A stretch of DNA of 64,000 nt from Struthidea cinerea (GCA_013397865.1 VZTI01005567.1:488248-552247), one strand, 5' to 3'; shown: positions 13,330-25,610, counted from the first letter of the stretch. The notes: generated from the sequence alone by a model not told the origin. Program-made: numbers and translations.

Positions 13330-14460
13330 TAAATAGGGATGTATGAACGATTCTCTTTCCCTCCTTTCCCTCCTCTTATCCGCTCTTCCCAAATATGTAA
13401 ACACTGAGCAGGCTTTATTCTTCTTCAGTGATCATTCAATTGTCCCCAGACTGTATCTTTTGGTAAATTTATTGCTGGCTATTTAAAAAAAAAAAACCAA
13501 CAAAACACCAACTCAAATGCATTTTGCATATTAACACGTAACTCTTATTCCTGTCTGCTCAGTTTGGAAATGGTTGGATTGCTTTTATAAAGAAAAAAAT
13601 GGCTAATAAAATTGGCCTCAGCACCGTTGCTTTGCAATTCTTATGAACAGTAAAGTGCCTCTTACAGTCATTGATGTTAAAAGCTATTTCTAAATTATGG
13701 TGCCATTTATTATCTCTAGTGTCCAAAGTAAGTTTAAATGATGCTTATAATTCATGTTTTACCAAATTTCCTTTTCCCCCTGAGGATACCTCTGATTAAC
13801 TTATGCACATTTAAGCGCTTTTTAAATTCCTCTTTTATTGCCATTATGCTCTGAAAATCTCAGCGATTCTCAAAAATGGGTAATAAACTTGAGATAAAAT
13901 GCTGCAGTTTTAGATCAATGCTGACATATCACTGTGGTGATTTCTTCAGAGCTAAAGTGATAATGCTTCATATTTACAGAATATATACTAGGTTATTACT
14001 ACAGTATTACCATTTTGTTCTAAGATGAAATGAGTAATTTACCAATTTATTAAACAGTTACATTTAAGTATTGCTTAGGACATTACCACACCAATCTGTT
14101 TACTTAGCTTGAAGAGTTACCATTAAGAAACCCTGTTTATTTAGGTAAAATTTGTAATGATCGTCCCCTTCATTAAGAAACTTATTTTTCTGCAAGCCTA
14201 ATTGCCTGGAAATGAGTTTCTCCTTATTTACTATGGTGAATTTTGCTAAGCCAGCTAAAACCATCACCCTCACAAGAAGTGCTGGAGAAATTAATAATAC
14301 ATACATGGAACAGTTTTAATTAGTATAATACCAAATGTTAATAAAAGATTTATGATCCAGTTAAAAGTTGTAACGATCACAACAGGAAAAGGGCTGAAAT
14401 GTGGTGGCGGTGATCTGTTAAAAATAAACAAATGCTGCCAAACTCTCCAAATCGAGGATA
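13330..14460. promoter_or_regulatory. Candidate conserved non-coding element cluster
   Basis: About 1.1 kb of AT-rich, non-repetitive sequence carries many homeodomain-type TAAT/ATTA cores and almost no open frames. GC-rich flanks bound it sharply on both sides. The texture is typical of deeply conserved enhancers near homeobox and FGF genes. No alignment was possible, so conservation is inferred. Confidence 0.35.
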
Positions 14461-15765
14461 GAGGAGATTTTTTTTCTTCTCCTGCCCTTATGTGAGTCCT
14501 GGCTCAATGATCTGTAAGGTCAGGCTCTGACCCCACGGAAGCCAGAGTAAATCCAGAAAGGCAAGAGGATAGCCGTGGGGGTTATCCTGGGGGACAGCAG
14601 GGCGGGAGACGCCCGGTGCAAGGGAAGAGGCTGCATTTAACTCAGCTGTGCCACTGGGCTGGGAGCAGGCAGCTCCTGCCTGGGAGACCCAAACCCCAGC
14701 CAGCCCCAGGCGGGTTTAGCAGAGCTTCAGCATTGCTGGAACAACCTTTAGCCCCGTTCTAGGAAAATAGTTTGTGTTTTAAGTAGCTCATAAGGCCAGC
14801 GGTGGAGGATGCAGATAGAACCAGCTTGCCTCCAGCCAAAGGCAGATGCAATAAGCAGTGGCTGAATTTCCAGAGGTTATTCCCTCAAGAGGAGCACACC
14901 AAAAAGTGTCTCAAGTCACAAATATCCCAGGTGCCCCTTGCAGCTCTGCTGGTGCGGAGCACAGACAGCCCCTGCCAAAGGCTGAGCCTGCGGCCGGCCA
15001 GCAGCGCAGACGGACAAGCCCTTGCAGAGCTGGGCTGGCTGCTGCTGCTCGGGGAGGGCTGGTGAGGGCAGGCACCACAGCACCCATCTCGAGTCTTTGG
15101 ACGTTGGAATGAGGATTTCAAGTGGGAGACCCTCTGTAACTGCATGGGTGGTGCGGCTGGGGAAGGAGCTGTGTGGGGGGACATTGAGGGACTTTGGTCA
15201 CTGCTGAGACCTGCTCTGAGGGTATTTAGTCAGATGAGATAAATTAAGATCCTGCCTTAAACCCCCTGGAATGTGCCTGGCTGGGCATTTCACCTATGTC
15301 TTCAAGATGAAGCCCTAAAATGTGATGTTGGAAACATATGAAGATTCAGAGCAGAAATGGATATTGCTTGCTTGGATTTGGGGGATTTTGGGGCAGGAGC
15401 AAGTGCTGTGATCTTTATTGTTTTCTTGAATGCTGCCTGGATTTGTCTCTCAGCAGCACTGACAGGAGTGTGACTCTTCTGGCACAGTTTGGGGATGCTC
15501 AAAGCAAGTATCAGAAGCCAGTCTTGTGCTGCACCCCATCAAGGGGCTCAAACTCAGACGGCACATGCTGGATCTCATCCCATGTCCAGCAGGAGCAGAG
15601 GCACTGTGCACAGGTAACGCGTTACCCGGGTAAGTACCAGCACAAGCCAGCAGTGTGACTCTGACCTGAGGGGCAGCAAGTGCACAGGGGAGCTCGGGAT
15701 GAGCTTTCTCAGCAGATCTGCTCCAGCCGAAGGCCCGCCACCGGAGGATGAATACACAGAATGCG
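14461..15765. other. Intergenic, nothing recognised
   Basis: This is mixed sequence. A short stretch near 14505-14565 (GTCAGGCTCTGACCCCACGG, CCAGAGTAAATCCAG) resembles part of the old amniote repeat suggested at 6531. Otherwise nothing was recognised. Confidence 0.35.
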
Positions 15766-15768
15766 TAA

Positions 15769-15832
15769 GATCACAGAATCACAGAATTAACTAGGTTGGA
15801 AAAGACCTTTGGGATCCTTGAGTCCAAGATGA
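15769..15832 (-). mobile_element. Short CR1-like 3' fragment
   Basis: GATCACAGAATCACAGAAT is followed by AGGTTGGAAAAGACCTTTG and a GAGTCCAA stretch. This is the reverse complement of a CR1 3' terminus. Similarity ends after about 65 bp, so the copy is short or strongly diverged. Confidence 0.7.
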
Positions 15833-16600
15833 ATGTCTTGCTGGTGGGGCTGGGCTTCCTTGCTGCATTGGGTGAGGCCAGTACTCCAGAACAAATGACT
15901 GATGGCAAAGTTTGTGTCAATAACACAATTGGATGTCCTATCCCTGTCACAACCCTTGCTTTTGGAGCAGTGAATAGCTGAGCTGTAGCAAACCAGGAGC
16001 ACTCTGTCACTTCCTTTTGCCAGCTCGCTGGGCCAGGCACAGCTTGGGAAGGCGTTGGTGAACTCCTCTTGTTCCTAAGCAGTAAAACCCTTCGTTGCTC
16101 AGGGTGCTGAGCCCTTCATCTTGACACTCAGCATGCTGGAGTGGATCTGCAACTCTGCTGGGGCCTGTTTCCTTTTTTTAAATTCCTCTTAAGAAGTTCC
16201 CAGTGAAAAACCTGAACTGGAGTCCCAGGCTGAGTCTCCAGTGTTGCCTGTCCAGCCTGGGGATGTACTTGCTGTGCTCTGGAGAACAAACGAATGTCAA
16301 GAGATTTACTGAATTGTCTGGACAATGTGGAGATTTTATTCATTCCTAAACTTCAGAATGTGACTTTCCTTATTTGTTCTTTCCAAGGCCAGAAAAGGAA
16401 ATGCCGTATTTATTCTTGCTAATGTAGCAATATTGATTAAGTCATAAAGCACATACAAATACATATTGACTCATATTACATTAAAGTGTCTATCACTTAC
16501 TACTTGTTCCTCAATAACACTATAGTTATATTAAAAAAATGCATTAAAATTGGCATTACCTCAAGGAAAGTGGGATCTGCCAGCATTATTAATACTAGGT
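15833..16600. other. Intergenic, nothing recognised
   Basis: No gene or repeat was recognised. The sequence becomes AT-rich towards the poly-G tract that follows. Confidence 0.4.
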
Positions 16601-16602
16601 TT

Positions 16603-16627
16603 TGGGGGGGGGGGGGTGGGGGGGGAA
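16603..16627 (+). repeat. Poly-G homopolymer tract
   Basis: About 25 bases consist almost only of G, broken by a single T. Such a tract can form a G-quadruplex and commonly stops sequencing reads. It lies just 40 bp before an assembly gap, which it probably caused. Confidence 0.9.
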
Positions 16628-16667
16628 GCTTAAAAGAGGATGTAAGTGTTAAAAATGGAAAACCGCC

Positions 16668-16735
16668 NNNNNNNNNNNNNNNNNNNNNNNNNNNNNNNNN
16701 NNNNNNNNNNNNNNNNNNNNNNNNNNNNNNNNNNN
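16668..16735. other. Assembly gap (68 N) with matching edges
   Basis: A run of N is flanked on the left by GTGTTAAAAATGGAAAACCGCC and on the right by GTTAAAAATGGAAACCCGCC. The two edges are nearly the same sequence. Either the contig ends overlap and the gap is artificial, or a short tandem repeat spans it. Confidence 0.9.
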
Positions 16736-17994
16736 GTTAAAAATGGAAACCCGCCTCCCTTTTCCCTGAACAGTGACCAGATACTTGTGGCTGTCCCAGT
16801 CATTCAGTCACAGGTCCTGAGCTCTCGGGTCAGTACTTGGGTTGTGCTGGAAAACTTTGCGGTGGGTGATGTCCTGCATGATGGGATGAGCGATGGATGT
16901 CCCTTCAGCATCAGCACATCCCTGCAGAGCTGGGGGCTGTTGCTGTCCGTGGTTGGAAGGGGAGGGCAGGTCTGTGCTTGGCTGGCTGTTGGAGCACAGT
17001 GGGCAGCCTCCTGCCCAAAGCTGTGTTTGCAACTCGTCTGTTCCCACTAAACTGATGTTTAAAGCCAGAGCTTAAAATTGAGATCCTCACAATCCCCACT
17101 TAACTCTAGAGGTTCCTCCCGGTGCTCTGCACCCTGCTTTCTGCCTCCCAAGTCTCTCAGGTGCCAGGATTTTGGCAGGTTTCAAACACTGTCACAGATA
17201 ACCTCACTCTGGTTGTGTGCTGCAGGCGTTTGGCCGCATCCACGATGGCACCCATGGGTGGCAGGGTGGGCCCTTGTTTGGGATCTGCTGGGTGCTCAGT
17301 GCCTGTTTCCCCAAAATGCTGACTGGACCTTGCAGGTCTGCAGATGGGGTGGGCACAGAGCAAGGACTTCCTGTGTTCCCAGGAAGGTACCCGCTCTGTA
17401 TGGCAGCGAGGGTTTAGGGCTTCTTTCAGAAAACAGGGTCACATTTCTGCTGTAATTTGAGTAGAAGAGGAACTTCAGTCTGGGTCTTCATCATCCTAAG
17501 GACAGGATGACTTCTCTGTGTTTTGAGTGAGAAAAGACTCATGTGGTTCACAAGCTTGGGAGCAGGGAGAGCAGCCACAGCCACCCCCAGTAGGAGCAGA
17601 TTCCTCTCTCCACTGAGGACCCAAGAGCATTGGTGCTTTTAGTTTCTGTCTTGATATATTGGATTTTGTCTCCTGGTCTTAGAAGTTGAACTTTACTCCC
17701 AGATACAACCTTGGAGTGAAATGCACAGGTGTTGGACAGCCAGCCCATTAACCTCGGCTTGTGAGTCTCCAGGGTGGTGCGGGTGCTGCAGAAACTGTGC
17801 TCACCGTGCACTGGGAGCCACCGGGTGCGTGGGAAAGGGGACACGCAGGTGGGGAGCATCCAGCAGTGGATGGCAGTGGAAGGTGTGGAGGTTTAGAAAT
17901 TCAGTACCCCCACCAGACTCTCCCAAACCACACACAGCTCGCTTGGTCCCCTCCTCCCCTCCACCTTCCTCCTCTGGAGGATGGAATTGAGAAT
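16736..17994. other. Intergenic, nothing recognised
   Basis: This is ordinary mixed-composition sequence with short overlapping frames. No domain, repeat or RNA was recognised. Confidence 0.4.
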
Positions 17995-17999
17995 TTGAG

Positions 18000-18360
18000 G
18001 CACAAAAGGTGAAGATCACAGGTGAGAAAATAACATAATCATAACATAACAAAAGCAATAAGATAATTTACTGGAAACAGCAATGAGATAAGAAAATGAA
18101 CAGCAACAATATCAATAACAATATTAATAACAATATTAATATTAATAACAATATTAATAACAAAAGTATACAAAAGAGAAGGTGACTCAATGCAAAAATG
18201 CTCCCTGTGGACCCCAAACACTGAACAAGCGTGGGCAGTGCCACCATGTTTTCCCACTGGAAGCCACATCCTTCTTCTCAGAAGCCAGTGTCTTTTTTCC
18301 CTGGCTCCAACAATGACATGATGTGGCATGGAATGACCTCCAGGTCCTGGCCAAAACTAT
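18000..18360 (-). mobile_element. Probable LTR-type retroelement remnant
   Basis: An AT-rich core of AATAAC/AATATT repeats (about 18030-18175) is followed by unique sequence containing ACATGATGTGGCATGGAATG and CCTCCAGGTCCTGGCCA. On the reverse strand this resembles the U3/R part of passerine endogenous retrovirus LTRs, which carry TTATTGTTATT-rich stretches. The match is from memory, terminal repeats and target-site duplications were not identified, and no retroviral coding region lies next to it. Alternatively it is a plain AT microsatellite. Confidence 0.35.
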
Positions 18361-18819
18361 GACAGAAAGGTAAACTTCATTTCTGGGAGTATAAATAGGG
18401 CAGAAATTGCAGGAAGGGCACTCAGTTTCCTGCTGGGGGAAATCAAACATCTTTGGACTTCGAGGCTGGGCGAGGTGACTCTGATGGACACACCGGGCTG
18501 ATAAGGAACCGAGTGTACCCAGGCTCCAGGAATGGTCAGGAGCTGCTGTGGCTGCTCCGGAGGAGGAACATGGCCATGGCAAGTGGGTGAGCAGGAGGTG
18601 AGTGGGATGGGCTGTGCTGCCTTGCTGCTTCTGCTCCGCAACGCCTCCAGGACCTGGAATTGTGCTGCAGGTGGATTGTGCAGAGATTTAAGGATTTCTG
18701 TTAGTTTTAAGAAGCTCTGTCTGTATGAGGATTTGGCCACTGCTTCACACAGCCTGGGAGGTTGCCTGAACATGCGCTGCCTTCTCACATACAGCACTAA
18801 ATTAATGAAACCAGAAGAG

Positions 18820-19150
18820 AAATTGTTTTAATACTCATATTTCTTTTTTGCAGAATGTGTTTAGCCTTTTCTGTGCAAAGAAAAACTCCAGCAAAATACT
18901 GTCCACATGGCTATTTTATGCTTCTGCCTGTCTTTTCTTCTCTTTATAATTAGCCTAATATGATATCTGATCCCTGCTCTTTTTAGTGTTTGTGTGCCAG
19001 TCTGACAGCCCTAGTGCTGTTATTTCTTAGATAAGTTAATCACTTCTTAATGACTGGACAAGGTATCTTTATTTAACTGCATAAAGAGATTTAACTTTTC
19101 CCGTTAAGATGTGACCGCTGGTTTATGTTTTGTTAATGACATGTAATGTT
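18820..19150. promoter_or_regulatory. Candidate conserved non-coding element
   Basis: A 330-bp AT-rich unique stretch has several TAAT-type cores (TATAATTAGCCTAATATGA, AGTTAATCACTTCTTAATGA) and no coding potential. It resembles homeodomain-responsive enhancers. Conservation is inferred and was not measured. Confidence 0.3.
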
Positions 19151-21130
19151 GGTGTACGGCTCAGGTGGTACACACGTGTCAGAGAGGGCTTGGGCATCTG
19201 GTTTTAGAGGCTGTGAAAGGGGTGGGGAGGAGGAACTTGTTCTCTATTAATCTGAATTTATTAGGAAAGTCCTCTTGCGAGCCTGGCTAGCTGCTGCTGT
19301 TGCTGCTGCTTCACGGCCCAGTGTGTGGCCACAGGCTGGTACTGCAAAATCAGAGGTGGGTTTAAGTCACATCACCTCCTTTGTGCTTATGGTTGAACAC
19401 ATACAGAAGTGCTTATTTGTAACGTTATTTTAAGTACTTGCTGCAAGATTGTTGTAAGATTATTACCTTCTTATAAACAAAATAAACATTCCTAAAATGT
19501 GGAGGCCCAAGGAGTGGTGCTCAGTTAGATCCGTGTGTGAGCAGTGCACACAGAGGTCCCCATTTCCTTGTCAAGCTGTCCCCCGTGCTGGCACGATGCT
19601 CAGGGGAGCAGGGCTGTCTGTGCCAGACTGGTGGAAGCTGGAGGATGCTGCTGGCAGCAGGACTGAGGACAAGACAACTGAATTTAAAAGCTTGATTGTC
19701 TGAGCCCTGAGATAAAGGGCCCAGACACAGAATGGTTCACCCTTGTGCAAAAATGTGCTTTCTGGGTAAGGTGTACTCTGCAAAAATGAAAGAAGAGAAT
19801 GAGTGAGAATAGAGCAAAGCATTTATCTGAGCTCCAAGAAGTTACTGGAGATTTGTCCAGGAACAAAACTCCCACCACCTCTGAGCTTAGAGCTTGAGAA
19901 TCCTCCTGCTCCAGCTCCACAAGCCTGCAGAAGTCAGGAGGGACTGGTTTGAACTGGTTTTATCTATCAACCCCCTGTGCACATGAGCTGTTCAGTTCTG
20001 GATGCAGCTCCAAGCTCACTGTGGGGCTCTGAGCCTGGTTTTCTCTAGCATCATTTAGAGCAAAGCTTGTGGAAGGAAGCAGAAACATGAGATGCTCCAG
20101 CCCCGAGCCCAGGTGTGCTGGTGCCTTCTTGGGGCTGGGTCTTCTGGGGCAGGAGAAGAAGTGCTCAGATGGAAGCCAGGCCCTTTAAAGCATCTGAAAC
20201 TGGCCTGCCAAAACTGAAGGCAGCAGAAGCCCTTCCCTTCTTTATTTGAAAGTTTTGTCCCTAACATTTATGAATATCTTAAAGTGTTTGGCAGGGAATC
20301 TGTATTCCCACCTGACAAGAAAAAAGCCAGGCCATTCCTTGGAGTTTTAATTTTACTGGCCGCCTCTAATGTCAGTCTTATCAATGATATCTTTTCTTTC
20401 CCAGTAGCATATTCTAATAAGAAACTAAATCACAAAGACAAAAAGCTTCTGGCATCTCCATTTTGCGGACTTCTGCCTCCATCTACGGCATATTTACAAG
20501 AAACATTCATTGCTGGAGCACTTGCTCAGAATATGGAAAGAGTTGATCCCAACACCTTTGAAAGCGAGGTCCCTCTCTGCTCCACAGCCTGGTCCTGGGG
20601 ACCAAACCTGGACCAGGCTCCCAACCACACCCCGGCGCTTTGGGCCTCCACACCGGGCACTGGGCAAGGAGAAGCAGCCGGCGAGTCACTGCAGAGGAGC
20701 AAAGGGATCATTTAGCTGTGCATTCGCAAGTGCGATGTGCACGCACGGAGCAGAAATGGGGCTTCTTGGTCAGATTTATGAGGGTTTCACACCTGGAGCA
20801 GTGTGGGTGGTGAAGTGGTCTGAGTGTGAGCAATGGAAATCCAGTTCAGAAATACAAAATTAGATCACAGCTGCACCCTGCTGTGGGCACAGGAATGCAG
20901 TGGCAAAGGGGAAAAAACATCCAATAGTGTTGTGTACTGTAAAGAACTCTTCAGACAAAACAGAACAGGGAATCTTACAGTGATTTTAGGCTGCGCTGTT
21001 GCAGAGCTGTGAGCAGGGCCGGAGCAGCCCTGCCAGCCCTTGTCAAACCCACCCCCATCCCCTGACTGCCAGTGTGTCAGGAGCATTAATACCCTCTGTG
21101 GAGATGGGAGAATGGGGGTAGCAAGAGGTC
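19151..21130. other. Intergenic, nothing recognised
   Basis: No gene was recognised. A moderately AT-rich unique segment at about 20240-20520 could be a further non-coding conserved element. The rest is mixed sequence with shadow frames. Confidence 0.35.
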
Positions 21131-21139
21131 AAGTGGCTT

Positions 21140-21400
21140 CATTAGGCGGCGGCGGATTTCGCAGTGGGGGCCGCAGGCCGGAGCGTGGCGCGGCGGGAGC
21201 GCTTTGTGGGCCCTCGGCGGGCCGGCCCCGCCGCGGCTCGCAGGCCTCGCTCTGCGCTGGAACCCGCACTTAGCTCTGCCCTCACGGGCTCGGCTGCTGG
21301 CCCGGCGGGTGCTGACGGCGTCTGACCGGGCTCTGCGGGCCCACGGGGTGGCTTTGACGCCCTCGCCTTGGCGGGTCTCTGCTGGGGAAACTGCCACTGG
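21140..21400. other. Orphan CpG-island-like block
   Basis: A dense CpG stretch contains GGCGGCGGCGGATTTCGCAG and CGGCGGGCCGGCCCCGCCGC. Frames on both strands stay open because of GC content. No exon of TLX3, RANBP17 or another expected neighbour was found in it. This may be an unannotated promoter or an enhancer-linked orphan CpG island. Confidence 0.45.
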
Positions 21401-22079
21401 TCGTGGTGGGATTCAGCCTCCTCCCAAATCCCGCAGGGACACAAGGAGCAAGAGGCATCTCTGGGCAATTCTGGCATCAACTGCAATAGTAATAACAATT
21501 AGCAATTATGCAGAGTTATACGCCTTTGGTGCCTATTACAGGCATCAATGAGGAGTTCTGTTTCTGTTTCCTACTTGTAGCTGGCCTGATCTTGCATTTT
21601 AATGGCAGATGCTCTGAGATAATTAGAGCGGCTGCAGATGAACCCCGGGGGTGGTTTGCTGCTGCTGCAGTGTGGCACGGCCAGTCAACCTTCCCAGCCC
21701 CCCAGTATGTGCCCAGTCCTCGATGGTCGAAAGCCACGTGCCATACAGCCTGTATTTTGGAGAAGGAGGGGAAAAAAAGAGAAATGGTTTCTGCTGCCCA
21801 CAGCAGAGTTGTCCTGGGGTCCGTCTCCGGGTGATGGAATGGGGTGGCGGGTACCCCTCTGGAGCTGTGGGGCCCATGGGGATCAGCACCGCTGCCTCCT
21901 TGCCTGGTGCGCTCTCTGCAGCTGAAGCTGCTGGAAAAGAAGGTGGAAATGAGGCTGGGAGGCTGCAGAGGCTCCGGCCAGGCCCCAGCGCTCCCTCCTT
22001 GCTGGCGCCGGGAGCAAACGCTCCTCTGCGAGCAGAGGAAACGCAGATCCGCGCTGCAGCTTCCCCTCCCTCCCTCCAG
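21401..22079. other. Intergenic, nothing recognised
   Basis: This is transitional sequence between a CpG-rich block and an AT-rich candidate element. The long minus-strand frame at 21516-22310 (264 codons) has no recognisable domain and unremarkable composition. Confidence 0.35.
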
Positions 22080-22560
22080 CTCCCCGAGAAAAAAATGGTT
22101 AATGTAATATTGCATCAGATTGGACTCTGAGGAGCAGAAAGCCAATTTTGGGGGAATGTGAGCCAACCTACATTTAACTGGGATGCTGATATTTACTGTT
22201 GCAGTGATCCGGGCCTGTAGCATGGGTGAAGTCGCTGGCTGGGGATTCAAAGTCCAATTAGGCAGTGTTAATAGAGAAGGCAGCGATGCTTCATTGAGAG
22301 AAATTACCAAAATTGTACTTTCAGGACAGTCAATTAGCTGTGTTTTGACAAAGCAACAAAAAGATGAAACTGAAGCCCTTGGAAAAAAGAATGAGAGAAT
22401 TCAGAGGGAACATGTCTGTTTGGGGAATCCTAATATTTTTTGTTGAAATCATTAAGTGAAATTAAATACTATTTTAAACCGAAGGGATAGAATATCTAAT
22501 TAAGATAGAAAAAAGGTTTGGGGAAGGGTATTGTTGAGGGGATTAGAGAAATGGTTTACA
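22080..22560. promoter_or_regulatory. Candidate conserved non-coding element
   Basis: This unique stretch contains AATTAGGCAG, CAATTAGCTG and TAATTAAGATAG cores and no repeat signature, with a GC-rich flank upstream. It is consistent with an enhancer. Conservation is not tested here. Confidence 0.3.
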
Positions 22561-23379
22561 ATTCATGTTGACTGAGGCGGGGCCCCCTGAATGTATTAGG
22601 TATATTAGTAACGGGGATGGGAAAAATCTCTCAACAAGCAGATCTGAAGTTTAGGAAGGGTTTCTTTAGGGTGACTCCAAGGCTCCCAGACTCCAGAGTG
22701 AAGCATGGGAATGAAGCCAGGGAAATCAAGGAGATTGAGGACAAGGTGTGCTTTTGGAGCTGCGCTGGGGCTCCCACGCTGTGCCGTGGTCCCAGTGCTG
22801 GTGTGGGAGTCGCTCCAGCAGCAAAGGGGCTGCAGGGCTTGAAGAGCCCTGGGATGGCCAAGCAGTGAGGGGGAGGAGGATCTGGGTGGTCCAGGGCCCC
22901 CTGGATGGTGGGAGCGAGGGAAGTCCTGCCACGGGATAGTGCAGACAGTGGCCCCGTGGTACACCCTGTGCTGCAGGAGCCCATCCCTGAGCCCTGCCCG
23001 AGCTGCTGCCAGAGCCCCCCTGGAAAACACATGGCAGGAGCTTGGGTGCCTTTGTGTGCTCACCCTTGATCTGGTTGTGTTTATTCTAAGACCTACACCT
23101 CTGCTTTGCCGTTATGTTTCCAGGCCTTGGTCTGAGACCAGTGTGCTCTTCCAGAACAGAGCAGGGGGTGATGGGCTGGGGGTCCCTCCCAGACATTTCC
23201 ATGATGATTTGTGAGACCCTTGCAAACATCAATCCCCGGAGCAAAGCCCCAGTGCATGGACAGGGCTGGCTGGAAGTGTCAGGAGGTTTCGCTGGCAATT
23301 CCTCAGTAACCTGGGATGATTTTCCCATATTTTGCAGCCAGTGCTCCCACTCTTAACACACAGCTCCAGTAAAACTCTT
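22561..23379. other. Intergenic, nothing recognised
   Basis: This is GC-moderate sequence with short frames on both strands. Nothing was recognised. Confidence 0.35.
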
Positions 23380-24130
23380 CTGCCTAAAGACCTCTCCTAA
23401 GGAACTCCATTTTTGACCGATATCATCCTACTGCTTAATTCATTTGATATACAGAGACAGTTAGTGAAATATGCACGCTACATTATATTAAAGAGAAATG
23501 TAACCTTCAATTGGTATCTGATGTGCACTTTGCAATAACTGCTATTAGTTGTCTATAAAACTCCTAGACATCATTTGATTTTATTACCATTATATTATTT
23601 TACTTGGGAACATATAGGAGGAGTGGTGATTGCAGGTCTTCAAGTGCTTACTGGGAAATATTTAGCACAGAATGTTTTATTTATTAGCATAAAGAGACAC
23701 AACGGATTGTTGGTGATTAAAGTGATGATACTGCTGCCATACTTGTCAAAAATATAGACCTAATTCAATAGAAAGGCGACAGTCAGTCTCCATGTTGATC
23801 TATGCTGCAGCAAACTGCCTCTGAAAGCAGCACAAAGCCTGAATTGGCCTCTTAATTTTATGCTCTAGGGCATAGTATAAAAAAGGGAATTCTTTCTAAG
23901 TGCCTGTAATTGCATGTTAGCAGAACCTAAAATATAAGCCAAATTTTGAAATCATAAGTGTTAAGTTTTCCATTTCAATTCCTTCCCCTCCTCCTCCAAA
24001 AAAATATCATCAAAACAGAAGAGCTTTAAAATGCCTCGCTGTCCCACATCATTAATAAAATATAGAGTATATTCAGCCTTTAATTGCAAATGTACATTTT
24101 GAAAGAAAATACTTAAAAAAAAAAACCCTA
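23380..24130. promoter_or_regulatory. Candidate conserved non-coding element cluster
   Basis: About 750 bp of AT-rich, repeat-free sequence carries many ATTA/TAAT and TTTAT motifs (CTTAATTCATTTGATATA, CTATTAGTTGTCTATAAA, TTATTAGCATAAAGAG). Long frames are rare. Together with 13330-14460 it is the strongest candidate in the window for deeply conserved regulatory DNA, judged only by texture. Confidence 0.35.
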
Positions 24131-25609
24131 ATTTTCCTTGTCTCCTGGGTGTCCAGCACTGGAGCAGGGGCCGCGCCGTACATGTCACTCTCTGTTTTGC
24201 CGTGGTGTGTTTCAAACAGCAGCAATGTCCTGCCTGACTTAGGTCTGCTTGGATGGGCTGGACTATTGTTTCCCTCCCTGAGCTGGGGAAAGCTGTGAAT
24301 TAGGTAAATCATGCAGGTCACTGTGTATCAAGAGGAGGGAGGCAGCCCCACAGCCCCTGGGTGGGTTTGGGGCCACTCTACCCAGGCTGGTGATGTTGCA
24401 GCTCCTGCCACCTCCCAGAGGTCAAGTCAGTGTGGTGATGCCAGGGAGGTGGGTCAGCAAGTCCAAACCACTCAGGTGGAGCAGCTTTCCACTGGGAGTC
24501 TAGAGGGAAGGGCTTGTGTCCTTCCTTTGCCCTGCGCTAAAATTGGATTCGCTTTGCACAGACACAAATCAGCATTTGCCTTGAAAAAAGTTCAATGTAT
24601 CTCCCCTGCCGCCCTCCTTGCATGGATCAGTGTTTACAACTTCACTCCTCTGAACAGACAGCAGGAAAAAAATAAGATTAACCATTTTGTACACTTGATG
24701 GCTTCATTGGACAGGCAATAAATCAATACAATTGAATTGAAGCAGATAGTGTTCAAATGCTATTATCCGTCTCTCTGTTATTGAGCTGGGATCCTCGGAA
24801 TGACATGGAAAGATCCCTCCAGCTCCAGGATTCCCTTCCCTAGGAAACCTGCAGGATTCAACCTGCTCCAGGGCTCACCCGAACCCACTGGGCAGCCCTG
24901 CACTTTGCTGCTGATTTAATCCTTTCTGGGTTCGTTACCCAAACCTCCTCTGTTCTGGGTTTGCTGTTCCACGGTTCGGTTGTTGCATGCAAGCAGAAAA
25001 TCATCTTAAATGCTGACGCTGGTGACATTGTGAGACACTGTGCTCATAATGAGAGAAGTCTGCTGGCAGAGCCGAGGGTGGCAATGCCGTGTGCTCCAGG
25101 AAGTGTTTCCAGGGCTGGAAGCAGAGGCTTTGAAGAACTAATCTGCTCCTGTGTGTATTTGTTGTTGCTTTCTTGCAGTGAGACTGCCAGCTAAGGTCTG
25201 GCTGCTGCAGCCCCTGCAATCGTGGCCATTTATTTATTCAGGACTGCTTGGAGAGCACAGGGATTTTACCAAGGAATTTCCTGGTGCTCCCTGCCTGGTT
25301 CAGGTGTCTGTGTTTCCATAGCTTCCCAGGACAGATGACGGCAGTGTGAAGTTTCGTTTTTGCAGAAAGGAAGAGTCATCTGTAACAGCTTAAAGGCCAA
25401 ATTTAATGTTGATTAAATGGGCCTGACTCCAGCACAGTCGCTGTTAAGTTACACCTTCATAAAAACAAGGTAAATCCAGCCAAAACCTGAACACTGCAAG
25501 GACCGAAGTTGAGTTCAAGATTTCAACAGTGTTTTGTTTGCACAGTGTTCTGTTTCTCTCGCATAGGGCTCAGTGTTTGGGGGTCACCCTCCTGCAGGGC
25601 ACACGGTTC
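24131..25609. other. Intergenic; one AT-rich segment
   Basis: No gene was recognised. The segment 24530-24780 is a further AT-rich, unique candidate non-coding element. The rest is mixed sequence leading into the minisatellite. Confidence 0.3.
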
Positions 25610-25610
25610 G

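Noticed and set aside
21516..22310. 264-codon minus-strand frame as a gene
   Set aside because: It lies over GC-rich and candidate regulatory sequence. There is no recognisable domain, and similar frames occur in other phases.
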